From: Mermis nigrescens
Lineage: Eukaryota > Nematoda > Enoplea > Mermithida > Mermithidae
Direction: 5' to 3'
DNA: 64,000 bases
Assembly: GCA_036768485.1 (NCBI GenBank)
Contig: JAVLUZ010000190.1
Location: 346,001 to 410,000, forward strand
A model generated the notes under the pieces. The model searched no databases, had not been told where the DNA came from, and worked only from the letters and a program-made list of their open reading frames with translations. Shown in pieces: positions 10,634-21,305 of this stretch (the stretch's first letter is position 1; the number at the start of each line of letters is the position of its first letter). Position numbers and translations under genes: made by a program.

Positions 10634-11123
10634 ATAAATGGTCTTGCGTGAAGACTCATTGCTCAAAAAGTGGTCCTTTAATTTTTTTATTTTTTGCCAA
10701 ATATATGTCACATCTAAGTGCCACATCATACTAAAATTTTGGGAATCACCCGCATCTAGTATAGGAGTTATAGGACAAAATGTGAAATTTTTCAGTGCAC
10801 ATAGTCAAACTTTTTCATATTCAGTCTTACATAATTTCTCAACCCGTCAAACTTGTGGACTTATCAAAGTGATAATTCAAAGCCAAAATCTTGCTCTTTC
10901 ATTTAAAAAAATATTGACTCTAATATCTTGCGTTGTTAAGAAGTTATAGTCATAAAAGTAAATCTACTCTTTTTTGACAAAAAGTGTCGATTTTTCAAAC
11001 TTTGAGGTTGATGTTCCAAGCGAAAAATGGTTTTTGTACAAAACGCTTTACACCATGTTGCTCAGAATAAAAAACTGTACAACATACGTCAAAATGAGGA
11101 TAGGTTATATTTTAACTGTCCGC
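10634..11123. repeat. Right arm, 490-bp inverted repeat
   Basis: Inverse partner of 7,998-8,487. The frame at 10,974-11,168 is an antisense shadow of the frame at 7,911-8,147 in the other arm and is not a gene. Confidence 0.9.
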
Positions 11124-11641
11124 CCTTACTACATCGCTGGGTTGATTCTTACAGAAATTGACTCTTAAGCACTGTTCAGTAGAACAACGGAAGCAAAATG
11201 CAAAATAATTTTAGCTTCGTCGAGCTAGGTTTTAAAAGCTGATAGAAAAGTAAGTATCTTTAGTAGATTTCTTCGTGTAACTTATGACACAAATTCTAAA
11301 AGTTCTTACCGACAGTCATTCGACAGTTTCGGTAATATAAATCAACAATGCAATGACGAATCTACATCAGAACTGTCGGCAAAAAATTTTAAAATTCATG
11401 TTCAAACTCATTTGAGAAGGATACATTTCTGTTCACTTACTTCATCACATAAGGTTGACCAAATGCATTGCGAAAAATTCGATTTACATGCATTTCGGGT
11501 GATTAAAAATACAATTTCCTCATTTATCACCTTGAAAGATCCCCAAAACCCAACTACTAGCTTTAGCGCATGTCTGACTGATAAGTGATAACTGGTCCGA
11601 ATCAGTTATGCCTAATATCTGAGCATCTTAGCTCATCATGG
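11124..11641. other. No recognised gene; old dispersed repeat
   Basis: No coding signal. The stretch 11,280-11,410 loosely resembles 15,570-15,700 (words around 'AAATTCTAA' and 'CGACAGT'), suggesting a decayed dispersed repeat. Confidence 0.4.
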
Positions 11642-11649
11642 ACAGCAAC

Positions 11650-11871
11650 CGCACCTGGGCTTGGGGGTTTGTACCCCCCAGAAGTTGAAATACCCCCGCA
11701 GATTAGTGTTGACCATACCTAGGCGTGGGGGGTTTTGGGGTATGCACCCCCCAGAAACCAACATACCCCCCAGAATTCAAAGTTTGAAAACCCCCAGAAT
11801 TCTATTTTTAGTACCATTTTTGGCGATTTAACTTATCCCGACCCCCAGAATTTGGGTGCTGCCCACGTATG
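11650..11871 (-). mobile_element. MITE family A copy 3, apparently doubled at its left end
   Basis: Minus-strand copy. The right end is GCCCACGTATG followed by GCAGCAAC; the left 8-mer ACAGCAAC matches it at 7 of 8 positions. A second left-end-like sequence (CATACCTAGGCG) occurs at about 11,714, so a second copy or internal duplication overlaps the first. Confidence 0.75.
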
Positions 11872-11879
11872 GCAGCAAC

Positions 11880-12366
11880 CATGCATGTAATGGCTAAAAA
11901 GTTTGTGTGGGAGTCTCATGCCATTTTTAGATGGGTTCAATTTTTGGCCGAAAATGGTAGAAAAACACCTAAAAATGACCAGAACTGGCAAGTTTTCGCT
12001 AAAAATAAGAGGCCAAAATTTTCTATTTTTGCGGGGATAGGGGACGACAAACATTGGGTTGAGGATACCCAATTCCCCTGTTACGTGTCTGGCTGCTACC
12101 GAATTCTGAGGGGTCTTGATTGGACAAAACTGGCAAAGATTGCGAAAAACATGCCGAAAATTGAATTCTGGGAGGGATTTACCGTAATCTGTGGGGTAGC
12201 TATTTTGGATTTATGCAAGTCTAAACACCCACGCCCACGTGTGCTCATAACCATATGTGGGATGAACCAATTCAGAAAGCTTATCAGTCTTCGTAATTTT
12301 GGTCGAAGTTCTCTTCCCTGAGGGATTATTCGAAGTCCCAGAACAGGGCCCTGATAGGGTGAACAC
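11880..12366. other. Overlapping old MITE fragments, no gene
   Basis: Family-like words ('GAATTCTGAGGGG', 'CGCCCACGTGTG', 'GTTTGTGTGGGAGTCTCATG') indicate diverged short elements. The 150-codon frame at 11,869-12,321 runs through them and is not supported as a gene. Confidence 0.55.
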
Positions 12367-12624
12367 CATATGTGGGCAGCAAGAAAGTTCTGGGGGTGCA
12401 AGATTTTTCAGAGGTAAAAAATGATCTTAAAAATGGTGGTATGGCGTAAAAACACCATTTTTCGACGTTTCTCATCAAGCACTATCCATTGGCATCAAAA
12501 ATTGCGAAAAAAACGAGGAAAAAAATTCGAAAATTGAATTCTGGGGGGTATTTTGATTTCTGGGGGGTATTTTGTTTTCTCGGGGAATGCATACCCTCAC
12601 ACCCCCTACCCCCGCCCAGGTGTG
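12367..12624 (+). mobile_element. MITE family A copy 4
   Basis: Starts CATATGTGGGC and ends CCCAGGTGTG; flanks GTGAACAC and GTAAATAC match at 6 of 8. A further end-like sequence, CATACCTGGACAGC, follows directly at about 12,633. Confidence 0.85.
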
Positions 12625-12633
12625 GTAAATACC

Positions 12634-13128
12634 ATACCTGGACAGCGATCCTATCAAATTCTGGGATTCGATGAGACTAAATGAAAAAATAGCAGCAAAA
12701 AATAAATTCTGGTGTCTATCTATCTGTAGGGTTCACCGGATTCTCGGGGTCCAGATTCCCCCATGAACATGAGTAGTGAAAACCCCCGACCCCGTTTCCG
12801 GAAAAATCATTTCCACTTTAATCCTTTATTATAGGACCTTCGAAAAATTGGATACAATGTTTTTCACTTTAAGCAAAGTGGTGGTTGCAGCTGTGCATCT
12901 ATGACTTTGTAAATGCAACCATATGTTTTCTGTCTATTTTTCTATATGCGGACCTGATTAAAGTCGCCTAGTTGCCATTAGATAACATACCCGTCTAATT
13001 CTCCTAAACCCTCCGAAATCCGCTATCACGCGCTTGCGTTCGCGTGCGTGTTCCGACCACGCTCTATCCGATGGTGTTATTTTGATCATTTATATCCTAG
13101 CCAGGAACCAATAATAAAGGGTTAAGTG
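12634..13128. other. No recognised gene
   Basis: Starts with a MITE-like end; beyond that I see no gene or repeat. Confidence 0.4.
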
Positions 13129-13130
13129 TA

Positions 13131-13631
13131 CACTGTAAAAAAATGTTGAATATTCCCAACAAAGATTGGCAAACAACAATAAAGTTGTGTTGGATTTACA
13201 CAGCAAAAGTTGACCCATGCCTGACAGAGAAAGCCGGCGCATGTTCGCTTTTAAACCCAAACAAGAATGCTACAAAATTTGCTTATATCGTGGAGCAACA
13301 GCATGGGAAGCTTTTTTGCGCCTTGTATGTATGTACAGGCGGTGGCTTCAATAGCTGCTATGCTTGTACGTACAAGTCTTTGAATGTTGGGTAGGATTAA
13401 CCCAACTTTTATCACATATGTAGATAGTTCGTAAAAGTTGGTTAGGCTTATCCAACTTTTCTTATCCATTAATTCAGCAAAAATTTGAATGAATTATCCA
13501 ACTTTGTTGGGTGTGTGCATCAAAGTTGTACAGGATTAACCAAACTTTGTTGGGCTCGATTGATTCAACAAAGTTGTGGCGTAAATTTACACCCAACTTT
13601 GTTGGGTAAATCCGACAGTTGTTTTACAGTG
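13131..13631. mobile_element. 501-bp MITE with TA target site
   Basis: Ends are exact inverted repeats, CACTGTAAAA and TTTTACAGTG, each bordered by TA, as expected for Tc1/mariner-type insertion. The interior repeats 'CCAACTTT' and 'AAAGTTG' words in both orientations. The 83-codon frame inside (13,143-13,394) begins in the terminal repeat and is not credible. Confidence 0.85.
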
Positions 13632-13659
13632 TAGTTTTAGGGTCAGAAAGGGAGATAAC

Positions 13660-13890
13660 CATAGGTGGGCGGCACCAAAGTTTTGGGAGTGCAAGATTTT
13701 TCTAAATGTCAAAAATGGCCTTAAAAATGGTGGTATGGTGGAAACACACCATTTTCCAACGTTTCTCATCGAGCAATATCCATTGGCATCGAAGAATGCG
13801 AAAAAAACAAAAAAATTTCAAAAATTGAAGTCTGAGGGGGTATTTTGATTTCTGGGGATGCTTACCCCCTTAACCTCCACGCCAGGTATG
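13660..13890 (+). mobile_element. MITE family A copy 5
   Basis: Starts CATAGGTGGGCGGC and ends GCCAGGTATG; flanks GAGATAAC and GGGATAAC match at 7 of 8. It belongs to the 'GGTGGGCGGCACCAAAG' subfamily, with 20,245, 35,259 and the inverted 24,061 and 59,274 copies. Confidence 0.9.
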
Positions 13891-13898
13891 GGGATAAC

Positions 13899-15552
13899 CA
13901 CGATGGACAGATACATTTTGTTGTTAAAAATGCACCCCGTCGCCTAAACTTTACTCATCGTTTCCGTTTCTGGATCTTAGTTTTCCCCTTCAATGCACAA
14001 GGTTTCGTGAAATAGACTATAGTGGAAATCATAAAGATGCATTAACTTAATAAATCCAAAAAGTTTCTTATTCCTTTTTTCTAGTCAATTTTCACCAAGC
14101 TACCAACTTTTTTCTGGTCGACTTTCACCAGGCTACAATCTTTATTATGTACATTTATACCTATACCTAATGTTGCAAACACAAGGCACTATCCTTTCAG
14201 CTGTTTCGAAAAGAATGGCAGCGCGAATGAACAGTATGTCAGAGGAGAATGCAAAAAACGACGAAAATGATTTAGTGAGGGAATAGGTCAGCCGTGGTCA
14301 CGTCGATCAACAAGTCACATTATTATTTAACAAGATGCAAAGTGTTTCCCGCGTCAGCAATGAGGAAGGTAGCCTAAGCCAGCTTCGTTCCTTTCCTGAC
14401 TGACTTGCTGTCGATTACGCGCGTTGCAAAATTACACGATTATTGATTATCTTCAAATCTATTTGCCGTGTATATATGAAGACTTTCTTCTGTATGCAAG
14501 TGTCAGCAGTGTCAGATCAAGAGCTGGTTGGGGGAGGAAGGGCAGCCGCCCCCTGTCGCCTAAAAATAATTGGCGTAGTAATAAATGTGATTTTTCAATA
14601 ATTTTAGCCATTTTTTTACGATTTCTCATACCGCCTTTCTTGGCGCTCTAAAAACCTTGGTATTTTTACGTAAGGAGAATAGTTGTTGCGCAGAACAAAG
14701 ATTTTGCAGCTCTTACAATTATTTCTTCAGTAAAGACATGCATAAACAGTATTATCTGATTTTTTAACGATCGCGCTTCGAGTCGTTAGTTGCATTTCAT
14801 TCAACTGAAGGAAGCTCTGTGCTTTAGCGACGTTTAACCCTCCTGTTATCAAGGGGTCACGCACCCTAGACTTACCTAGGTCTAGATCGAAAATCTAGTC
14901 ATTGGGGAGATAACAAAATGAATAAAAATACATATTTCTGGTAGCCAAGAGCATGAGAATTTCAAAAATGTCATTAAGTTTGCACAGAACTGAGAACCGA
15001 TTGAAAAAACGTATTTGAACATTCAAAAATGTGTAAGAAATACGATCTGCAACACGCGTAATGCATGTTATAAAATCATGAAATCAAGCTTTTCTGATAA
15101 AATATAGGTCAATACGTTTTCTTTTGCTCAATAGAACATGTGTTGCAGTAAAAATAGAGGGTACTGAGAAGCTTGCCACCTAAGAATTTATGGCCTCACA
15201 GTAAACTGCAAAAAACAGGCAGCTAGATCACGGATCTAGAGCTCGGTAAAAGTAGGGTTAATGTTTTTTCTCGGTGCTGTGTGCCGATTTTCGCTCTAAT
15301 TTTGCACATTTCCCATACATACATACATATCGTACTCTCGCAAATTTTGAAAAGCATTAAATTTTCGACTTAAAAATGATTTGTGTCCATCAAAAGAGAC
15401 AAAAACTCCGCTACTTTACGCATAATAAACAGATTTTTTATGCACATGGGAGTTTGGGATCTTTTGAATCCTCATTAGAAGGGCAAAATGTAAAGTTTTC
15501 TAAGGAATAATGCGAATAATAAGAACTTTTTGCGTAAGTGCATGAAATTGAT
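13899..15552. other. No recognised gene
   Basis: No coding signal over 1.6 kb. Around 14,530-14,650 words such as 'GCAGCCGCCCCC' and 'CTTGGCGCTCTAAAA' match the hAT-like element at 60,442-60,744, so a truncated relative is present there. Confidence 0.5.
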
Positions 15553-15720
15553 TATAGTCTGTTTCATATAATTCGTGCATAAATTCTAAGAATTTTCATC
15601 GACAGTAAGCCGAGGGTTACGATAACTATATATTAGTTCAATGCTATAATCGCAATCTGTCAGCTTATTGCCGTGGATAGTTTTAAAATTTATGACCGAA
15701 GTTGTGTGAAACAGACTATA
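15553..15720. mobile_element. 168-bp MITE with TATAGTCTGTTTCA ends
   Basis: Inverted ends TATAGTCTGTTTCA and TGAAACAGACTATA are exact. The interior is AT-rich and non-coding. TA probably belongs to the target site. Confidence 0.8.
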
Positions 15721-15889
15721 GGAACTGTGAAGGAGGTTTGTAGAGGCCCGTACGCAGGATTCGGCCGGCCAAGGGGGGACCAACGATGGTAAATATCTCG
15801 GTAATTTCGTAGGGAAAGCTCGTTAAACCCTAATTTTCCGATGTTTTTCAACATTCTCTATCCGCTAAGCTCAAGCAGTTTTTCATCTT

Positions 15890-15970
15890 TCCGTGCATTA
15901 TCTCACTTTCCAAAATTTTTTGAGGGCCGGAAGGCGGCCGCCCCCCCCCCAAAATACGGCCCTGGTTAAT
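15890..15970. repeat. G/C-tract relic of family C
   Basis: 'AGGCGGCCGCCCCCCC' with 'ACGGCCCTGG' downstream looks like one end of the family C hAT-like MITE; the other end is not seen. Confidence 0.45.
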
Positions 15971-15998
15971 GTTTGTCATTTTATAGTTCAGAAAAGTT

Positions 15999-16141
<143 letters not shown>

Positions 16142-16334
16142 TTCTGTGGGATTCGTTCAACACGCATATTTACATGGATTGCATGGGCGACATCAACCAA
16201 AAACAAGTAAAACAGTAGGTAGGTAGGTTGTATACCTAGTGCAACACTCACATTATGTTTGTCTATTTTTATTGATAATGTGGGCGGATTATACAGATAA
16301 ATCGTTAAACACATAATTTGCAATCAGACATGCA

Positions 16335-16590
16335 CGTAGGGGTCGGGATTTTTAAAAGACTAGACCACAGCGTGGCCGGTCTCTGGAGGGGAGCCAATAA
16401 GCTTTTTAAGCCAGAATGATGTCGAAAACTAAAATTGCGTTAAAACTATGTGAGTACTCTACACTTTGGTCAATTTGAAGCACTCGAACAGAATGATTCA
16501 TTCTTATCGGTTTTAGCCTTCATTTTTCGCACGCATTTTCCCGTTTTTCCATTCAGGTCTTAGACCCCATAACCTTTCACGTTTTATCTG
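16335..16590. repeat. Family H dispersed repeat
   Basis: About 250-bp repeat with 'GGCCGGTCTCTGGAGGGG' near its start and 'TTTAGCCTTCATTTTTCGCA' later. Relatives lie near 17,308, 23,395, 51,020, 51,265 and 55,485. No terminal repeats were defined. Confidence 0.6.
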
Positions 16591-16700
16591 ATCTAAACCA
16601 TAGTTTACTTGTATGAATTCTAGCGTTGAAAATATTTTATACCAGTTCTTGGTCAGTTGCAAGCGAAAATTTTTCGATTCTCACTAAGTTTGGTCCTCAC

Positions 16701-17110
16701 CATACATGATCTCGGGGGATTTTCACCCCCCCCCCCGCAGAATCATTTTTCGCCCCCCGCAAAAAATTTTTCACCCCCCCCCCAGAATTGGCGATTTTTC
16801 AATAGTTTTCCTAAACTTACCTGAAAATTGGTAGAAAAAGTGTCTTTTTGAGGGTTTTTGGCTATCTATTTGTTCAAAATCGCCAAATTTTCGGCGCTTC
16901 GCGCCATATATTCATGTTTTAAGCGATATATTGGTCAATTTATTCGACTTTTTTTCGAAATTTTTTTTCATGATTTCATGCTCTAGAAGGATAGAGTATC
17001 GTCGGAAACGCCAAAAAACGATGTTTTCTAACGCGTACCGGCCATTTTTGGGCCCAAAAAAGGCACCTCAGGTTTTCACTCCCCCAGAATTCCCATAATG
17101 TGCATGTATG
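16701..17110 (+). mobile_element. MITE family B copy 1 (410 bp, hAT-like)
   Basis: Starts CATACATGATCTCGGGGG and ends GTGCATGTATG, with a perfect 8-bp duplication GTCCTCAC on both sides (693-700 and 111-118). The centre carries the palindrome GGCGCTTCGCGCC, the family hallmark. Confidence 0.93.
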
Positions 17111-17118
17111 GTCCTCAC

Positions 17119-17812
17119 TATGCATTTTTTTCCGAAAAGTTATCCATTTTGTCATTCTAGGGGTCCATCTAGACCTCCAACTCTCCTTCACGTGCATGAC
17201 GGCCAACACCAAATCCTAAACAATAAAGGATTAACATCTATTGCTGCGACGAATCCCAGGTAGGTACTCGTACATAGGTAATAGGTACCTATGCACACAT
17301 ATAGATGCACAGCAGAGCCCATCTAGGGGGATCCAAAATTGAGCGTTTTAAACCAAAATAACCTCAACAACTGGTAAAAGCACTAAAATACTTTGAACTA
17401 CGTCATTACACAATTCCTGATATGCACATTTGGAGAAAATTTTCGTCGCATTTTGGCCTCCGTTTTGCCTCATTTTCCTCGTGAAATTTCGCATCTGGGG
17501 CTAGACCAGACAGACCCTAGTCTATTTCATAATACCTTGCGCATGGTTCTCGATTTTCGAGACAGTGTATATCGGCTACAAAAATTGTTTAAAATGAAGT
17601 ATGTAACAATTATGACATTGTGCTTATAGCAGTTGAGTAGGTTTATGAACTTCTACTGTGCGAAATTGTATCGAAATACCTACATAGGTAGGCTACCTGG
17701 AAACCACTTTAGTAGCGATCAACCATACGTAAGCAGCAAGAAAATGGGAAGGGGTCAGGATGGGTAAAATTGCCAAAAATGTTACTAAAACTAGAAATCA
17801 GGGGGTCTACAG
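17119..17812. repeat. Family H repeat and unrecognised DNA
   Basis: From about 17,308 'CCATCTAGGGGGATCC' and 'AAAATTTTCGTCGCATTTT' mark a family H copy to about 17,520; the rest is unrecognised. No gene. Confidence 0.5.
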
Positions 17813-18040
17813 CATACGTGGGCAACACCAAAATTTTGGGGGTGCAAGATTTTTCAAAGGTAAAAAAATGGCCTTAAAAATGGTGGTATGACGAAAAAAC
17901 AATTTTCCAACGTTTCTCATAAAGCACTATCCATTAGCATCAAAAAATTGCGAAAAAACAAAAAAAATTCAAAATTGAATTCTGGGGGGTATTTTGGTTT
18001 CTCAGGGATGCATACCCCCAAACCCCCACGCCCAGGTATG
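17813..18040 (+). mobile_element. MITE family A copy 6
   Basis: Starts CATACGTGGGCAACACC and ends CCCAGGTATG; flanks GTCTACAG and GTCTGCAG match at 7 of 8. It ends only 19 bp before the target duplication of the hAT element at 18,068. Confidence 0.9.
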
Positions 18041-18296
18041 GTCTGCAGTAATCTGGGGTGTACAAACTAATGATCAACCGGGGCGACTTTTTTTGCCGGG
18101 GCGGTACCGGGGCTGAAAAAATCCCCGGCCCCGGCCGGGGTCAGACAAGGAAAATATTATTGCATGACACATATACTTGGGGTGGGCATTGGAAGAGAAA
18201 TAATGAGCGACTGCTCCATTAAGTAGTAAATGGCAAGTGCAAAAATAGGTGCGCCTTTTCAAATCAAGTTTTATTACTATTTATGTCACAAGAAAC

Positions 18297-18612
18297 AGAT
18301 TTAGTCCAGTGTTTCATTGTCTGAATCATCAACAAATTCTATGTCGCTGCTATTAGCACACTCGATATCGTTTGAATCTTCACTACTGCTGCTGCTTACG
18401 CCGCATTCTACATGTTCATCAGCCAAAGTGCTTGGGAGCTTCCACGTATCGAATCCATCCTATTGCTCGCAAATTATGCTTTAGAAATAAGAGCTTCTGA
18501 AGATTTTCTGGCTTCAATCGAATTCTTGAACCATTAGCTAAATCACGAGCTGACTTGAATTCGCGTTCGCTGGACACTGAACTAATAGGCGGGCTGAGGT
18601 ATTCTTTAGCGA
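18297..18612 (-). pseudogene. hAT transposase C-terminal dimerisation region, broken
   Basis: The minus strand reads 'PISSVSSEREFKSAR', then 'RIRLKPENLQKLLFLKHNL', the hallmark of the hAT C-terminal dimerisation domain (SERxFS, then RL.PEN...LLFL..NL). A frameshift follows at about 18,460; in the new frame a Ser/Asp/Glu-rich tail ends at a stop near 18,300. Upstream catalytic parts are not found. It sits inside an element with hAT ends and an 8-bp duplication, which supports the call. Confidence 0.88.
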
Positions 18613-18833
18613 GCTAAAATAAAGATGAACTTGCGTAGAAAGCATCACGTGAACAGCAAACATTAGATGCATATGGCCAGGGTAGTCAGGGAGGGGTGAA
18701 GAAATCTAAGTTTTTTCGCCACAGTTAGTAGCTTTTATCTGGGATTTTATGTCAAAATCGCTTCAAAATTCGCTACTTAGGGCCTAAATTGCACGACAAT
18801 ACTTAATTTTTGGACCCTTCAGGGGGTTATACC

Positions 18834-19091
18834 CATACGTGGGCAGCAAGAAAATTCTAGGGGGGGTGTGCAAGATTTTTTGAAGGTCGAAAAATGGCCT
18901 TAAAATTGGTGGTATGGCGATAAAAACCATTTTTCGACGTTTCTCATCAAGCACTATCCATTGGCATCAAAAAATTGCGAAAAGAACGAAAAAATTTTCA
19001 AAAATTGAATTCTGGGGGGTATTTTGATTTCTGGGGGGGTATTTTGGTTTCTGGGGGTTGCATACCCCCCAAACCCCCACGCCCAAGTGTG
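18834..19091 (+). mobile_element. MITE family A copy 7, nested in the hAT element
   Basis: Starts CATACGTGGGC and ends GCCCAAGTGTG; flanks GTTATACC and ATCATACC match at 6 of 8. It lies between the transposase remnant and the right end of the 18,068-19,771 element, so it arrived after that element. Confidence 0.88.
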
Positions 19092-19868
19092 ATCATACCC
19101 CTCCCTCGCCCCTCCCTATATGCGTGTAAGGTGAAGAGTAAATCAGGAACACGTGATTAGAAAATTCTAACCTTTCAATTTGTTATATATTTTTTGCTAG
19201 TTGGATTTTTCTTAAATTAGTAAAACATTATTCATTATTTTATTACTTCTATTTTTCTTAAGTTTCGTTCTGTATATTTATCCTTCAGCATTCCAATACA
19301 ATTTGCATAAATTATTTTTCTTAGTAATCATATAGGATTCGTCTAACCAGTGCAATTATAGAAACATTATAATGTACAATGTACCTATATAATGTTATTT
19401 AGATAATTATTATTTATTTTTATTATATATTGTTATTTAGATAGTCATGCATTTGATTCGACGTGTTTTGAATGTTTCTAATGACCTCTGGAAGCAGGTT
19501 GCTTACTATCACACATGGAAGTAGGCTGGACCCCCAGAATCCGGCGGACACTCCCAAAATATAACAAGGACTATGTATACATATGGTTGAATCCGTAGGT
19601 ACTGTTCTCAAAATTAATACTTGCCTATTGATAAATAACTGGCAGTTTCACATCCTGTACAAAATACGAATTAAATTAAATTTTTCCCCGGCCCCGGCCA
19701 TTTTTTGACCTTGCCCCGGCCGGGGATGCTGAAAAATGGCCGGGGATTGCCCGGGCCCAGGTCGATCGCTAGTACAAACTTCCCACACGCCCATGTGTGG
19801 TGGCGACTGGCGATTCACTTGGGCGCTGAAAATTTATTTTCATGCACAAAACTTCGTGAAATACATAG

Positions 19869-20126
19869 ACTAGTCTGTTCCAATCCAAACGGCTCATTTT
19901 CGGTGAAGTCTTATTACTGAATAACTTTTTCAAAGCACTAATGGCTACTTCAATTATGTTCTCGTGGCTGCTGGTTGCTTTACACTCTTCTGATCGATGT
20001 TAAATGTGCTTTCCTCAACATGTGGCACATCAAACAAACTGCAGCAACAACCTGAACTGTAAAACATTATGCTACAGTAATAAGCCGTAGAGGAAAAATG
20101 GGCCGTCTGAAATGGAACAGTCTATA
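19869..20126. mobile_element. MITE with TAGTCTGTTCCA ends
   Basis: The left end reads 'TAGTCTGTTCCAATCCAAAC' and the right end carries 'GTCTGAAATGGAACAGTCTA', its imperfect inverse. It is related to the 15,553 element by the (T)AGTCTGTT core. Non-coding. Confidence 0.7.
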
Positions 20127-20244
20127 GCAGATCACATTAGTCTATTGACTGTCATTGTTGTGGTTGCTTTAAAGTTGCTGAATTTCGTTGTTGAATCTAC
20201 GCCTCATCTTTAGTCATTATCTGGATTTAAAAGTTACTGGTATC

Positions 20245-20709
20245 CACAGGTGAGCGGCACCAAAGTTCTGGGGGGTGCAAGATTTCTTCAAAGGTCAAAC
20301 GGTACTGGAATGCATACGTGGACAACACCAAAATTCTGGGGTATGCAAGATTTTTCAAAGGTCAAAAAATGGCCTCAAAAATGGTGGTGGTATGGCGAAA
20401 AAAACACCATTTTTCAACGCTTCCCATCGAGCACTATCCATTGGCACAAAAATTGCGAAAAAACAAAAAATTTCAAAAATTGAATTCTGGGGGGGGGTAT
20501 TTTGGTTTCTCGGGGGGTGCATACCCCACTCCACGCCCAGGTGTGCTGGTATGGCGAAAAAACACCATTTTTCAACGTTTCTCATCGAGCACTATCCATT
20601 GGCATCAAAGAATTGCGAAAAAACGAAAAAAAATTTCAAAAATTGAATTCTGAGGGGTATTTCGGTTTCTGGGGGCCGCATACCCCCAAACCCCCCACGC
20701 CCAGGCATG
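20245..20709 (+). mobile_element. MITE family A copy 8, host of a nested copy
   Basis: Starts CACAGGTGAGCGGC and ends CCAGGCATG; flanked by the perfect duplication CTGGTATC. Its length is about twice normal because another family A copy sits inside it at 20,313-20,545. Confidence 0.9.
20313..20545 (+). mobile_element. MITE family A copy 9, nested in copy 8
   Basis: Starts CATACGTGGAC and ends CCCAGGTGTG; flanks CTGGAATG and CTGGTATG match at 7 of 8. After it the outer copy resumes with 'GCGAAAAAACACCATTTTTC'. Confidence 0.9.
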
Positions 20710-20717
20710 CTGGTATC

Positions 20718-21100
20718 TGAAGAGAAGTGATTTAAACCTCTGGAATCTAAATTAGTCTTTGTTTTATGAATATGCAAGGGTCATAAATCACTCATCATTG
20801 GGAACGTTTTGCCATTACAACTTTACATTGGCTCAAACTCCTAATTTTAGATTTTCACACACTCTTAGGTAAGCCTTAGGCGAACCCCTAGCCATAGCGC
20901 ACATCAAGGCTGGCACAAATGAAATTTTGTGACAAAACAGGCAAGACTGACAAAAATTATCACAAAAATATCACAAAAATTTGCGGAAAAATTTCGTCAG
21001 TCTGCATTATTGTCGTCACATCATACATATTCCCGAAACTTCTAGCTTGATCCGCTCTTGTGCATAGGTTGGTGGGCGATTAGTTTGGTCGCCACGCCAC
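20718..21100. other. No recognised gene
   Basis: Unremarkable AT-rich DNA; nothing recognised except a short run of 'ACAAAAAT' words near 20,950. Confidence 0.4.
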
Positions 21101-21305
21101 CATACGCGGGCAGCACCTCAATTCTGGGGGTTGCAAGATTTTTCAAAGGTCAAAAATGGCCTTGCATGAAAGAATTGCGAAAAAACAAAAAAGATTTCAA
21201 AAATTGAATTTTGAGGGTATTTTGGTTTCTGAGGGGGTATTCGAAGTTCTAGACTTCTGGGGGTGCATACCTCCAACCCCCCCCCCACCGCCACATCCAC
21301 GTGTG
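21101..21305 (+). mobile_element. MITE family A copy 10, internally shortened
   Basis: Starts CATACGCGGGCAGCACC and ends CCACGTGTG, followed by GTCGCCAC, which also occurs just left of the element separated by five bases. It lacks the middle 'CACTATCCATTGG' block. Confidence 0.8.

Larger units (their letters stand above)
7998..11123 (+). mobile_element. 3.1-kb element with 490-bp inverted repeats and one intact ORF
   Basis: Two arms, 7,998-8,487 and 10,634-11,123, are inverted copies of each other. Outer ends share GGCGGACAGT and then 'ATAACCTATCCTCATTTTG'; inner ends share 'GAGTCTTCATGCAAG' against 'CTTGCGTGAAGACTC'. They differ by point changes and small indels, so the repeat is moderately old. 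The interior carries a single uninterrupted 375-codon frame starting only a few bases inside the left arm, then about 1 kb of non-coding DNA. I cannot find a clear target-site duplication. Class is uncertain: a cut-and-paste transposon with very long inverted repeats, or a foldback rearrangement of one. Confidence 0.82.
18068..19771 (-). mobile_element. hAT DNA transposon, 1.7 kb, transposase remnant
   Basis: A perfect 8-bp duplication GTACAAAC flanks the element (18,060-18,067 and 19,772-19,779). Terminal repeats are TAATGATCAACC at the left and, reading inward from the right, TAGCGATCGACC. Both subterminal zones are extremely GC-rich, full of CCCCGGCC words (18,080-18,145 and 19,684-19,755). 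Inside are a minus-strand hAT transposase C-terminal remnant and a nested family A MITE. Most of the transposase is missing, so this copy is non-autonomous. Confidence 0.9.

Noticed and set aside
10974..11168. ORF in the right arm of the long-repeat element
   Set aside because: It is the mirror of an antisense frame in the left arm and is explained by the inverted repeat.
11869..12401. 150-codon and 101-codon overlapping frames
   Set aside because: Both run through MITE fragments and are not conserved between copies.
20275..20720. Several overlapping 60-123-codon frames
   Set aside because: All lie inside the nested family A MITEs and recur at other copies as non-conserved frames.
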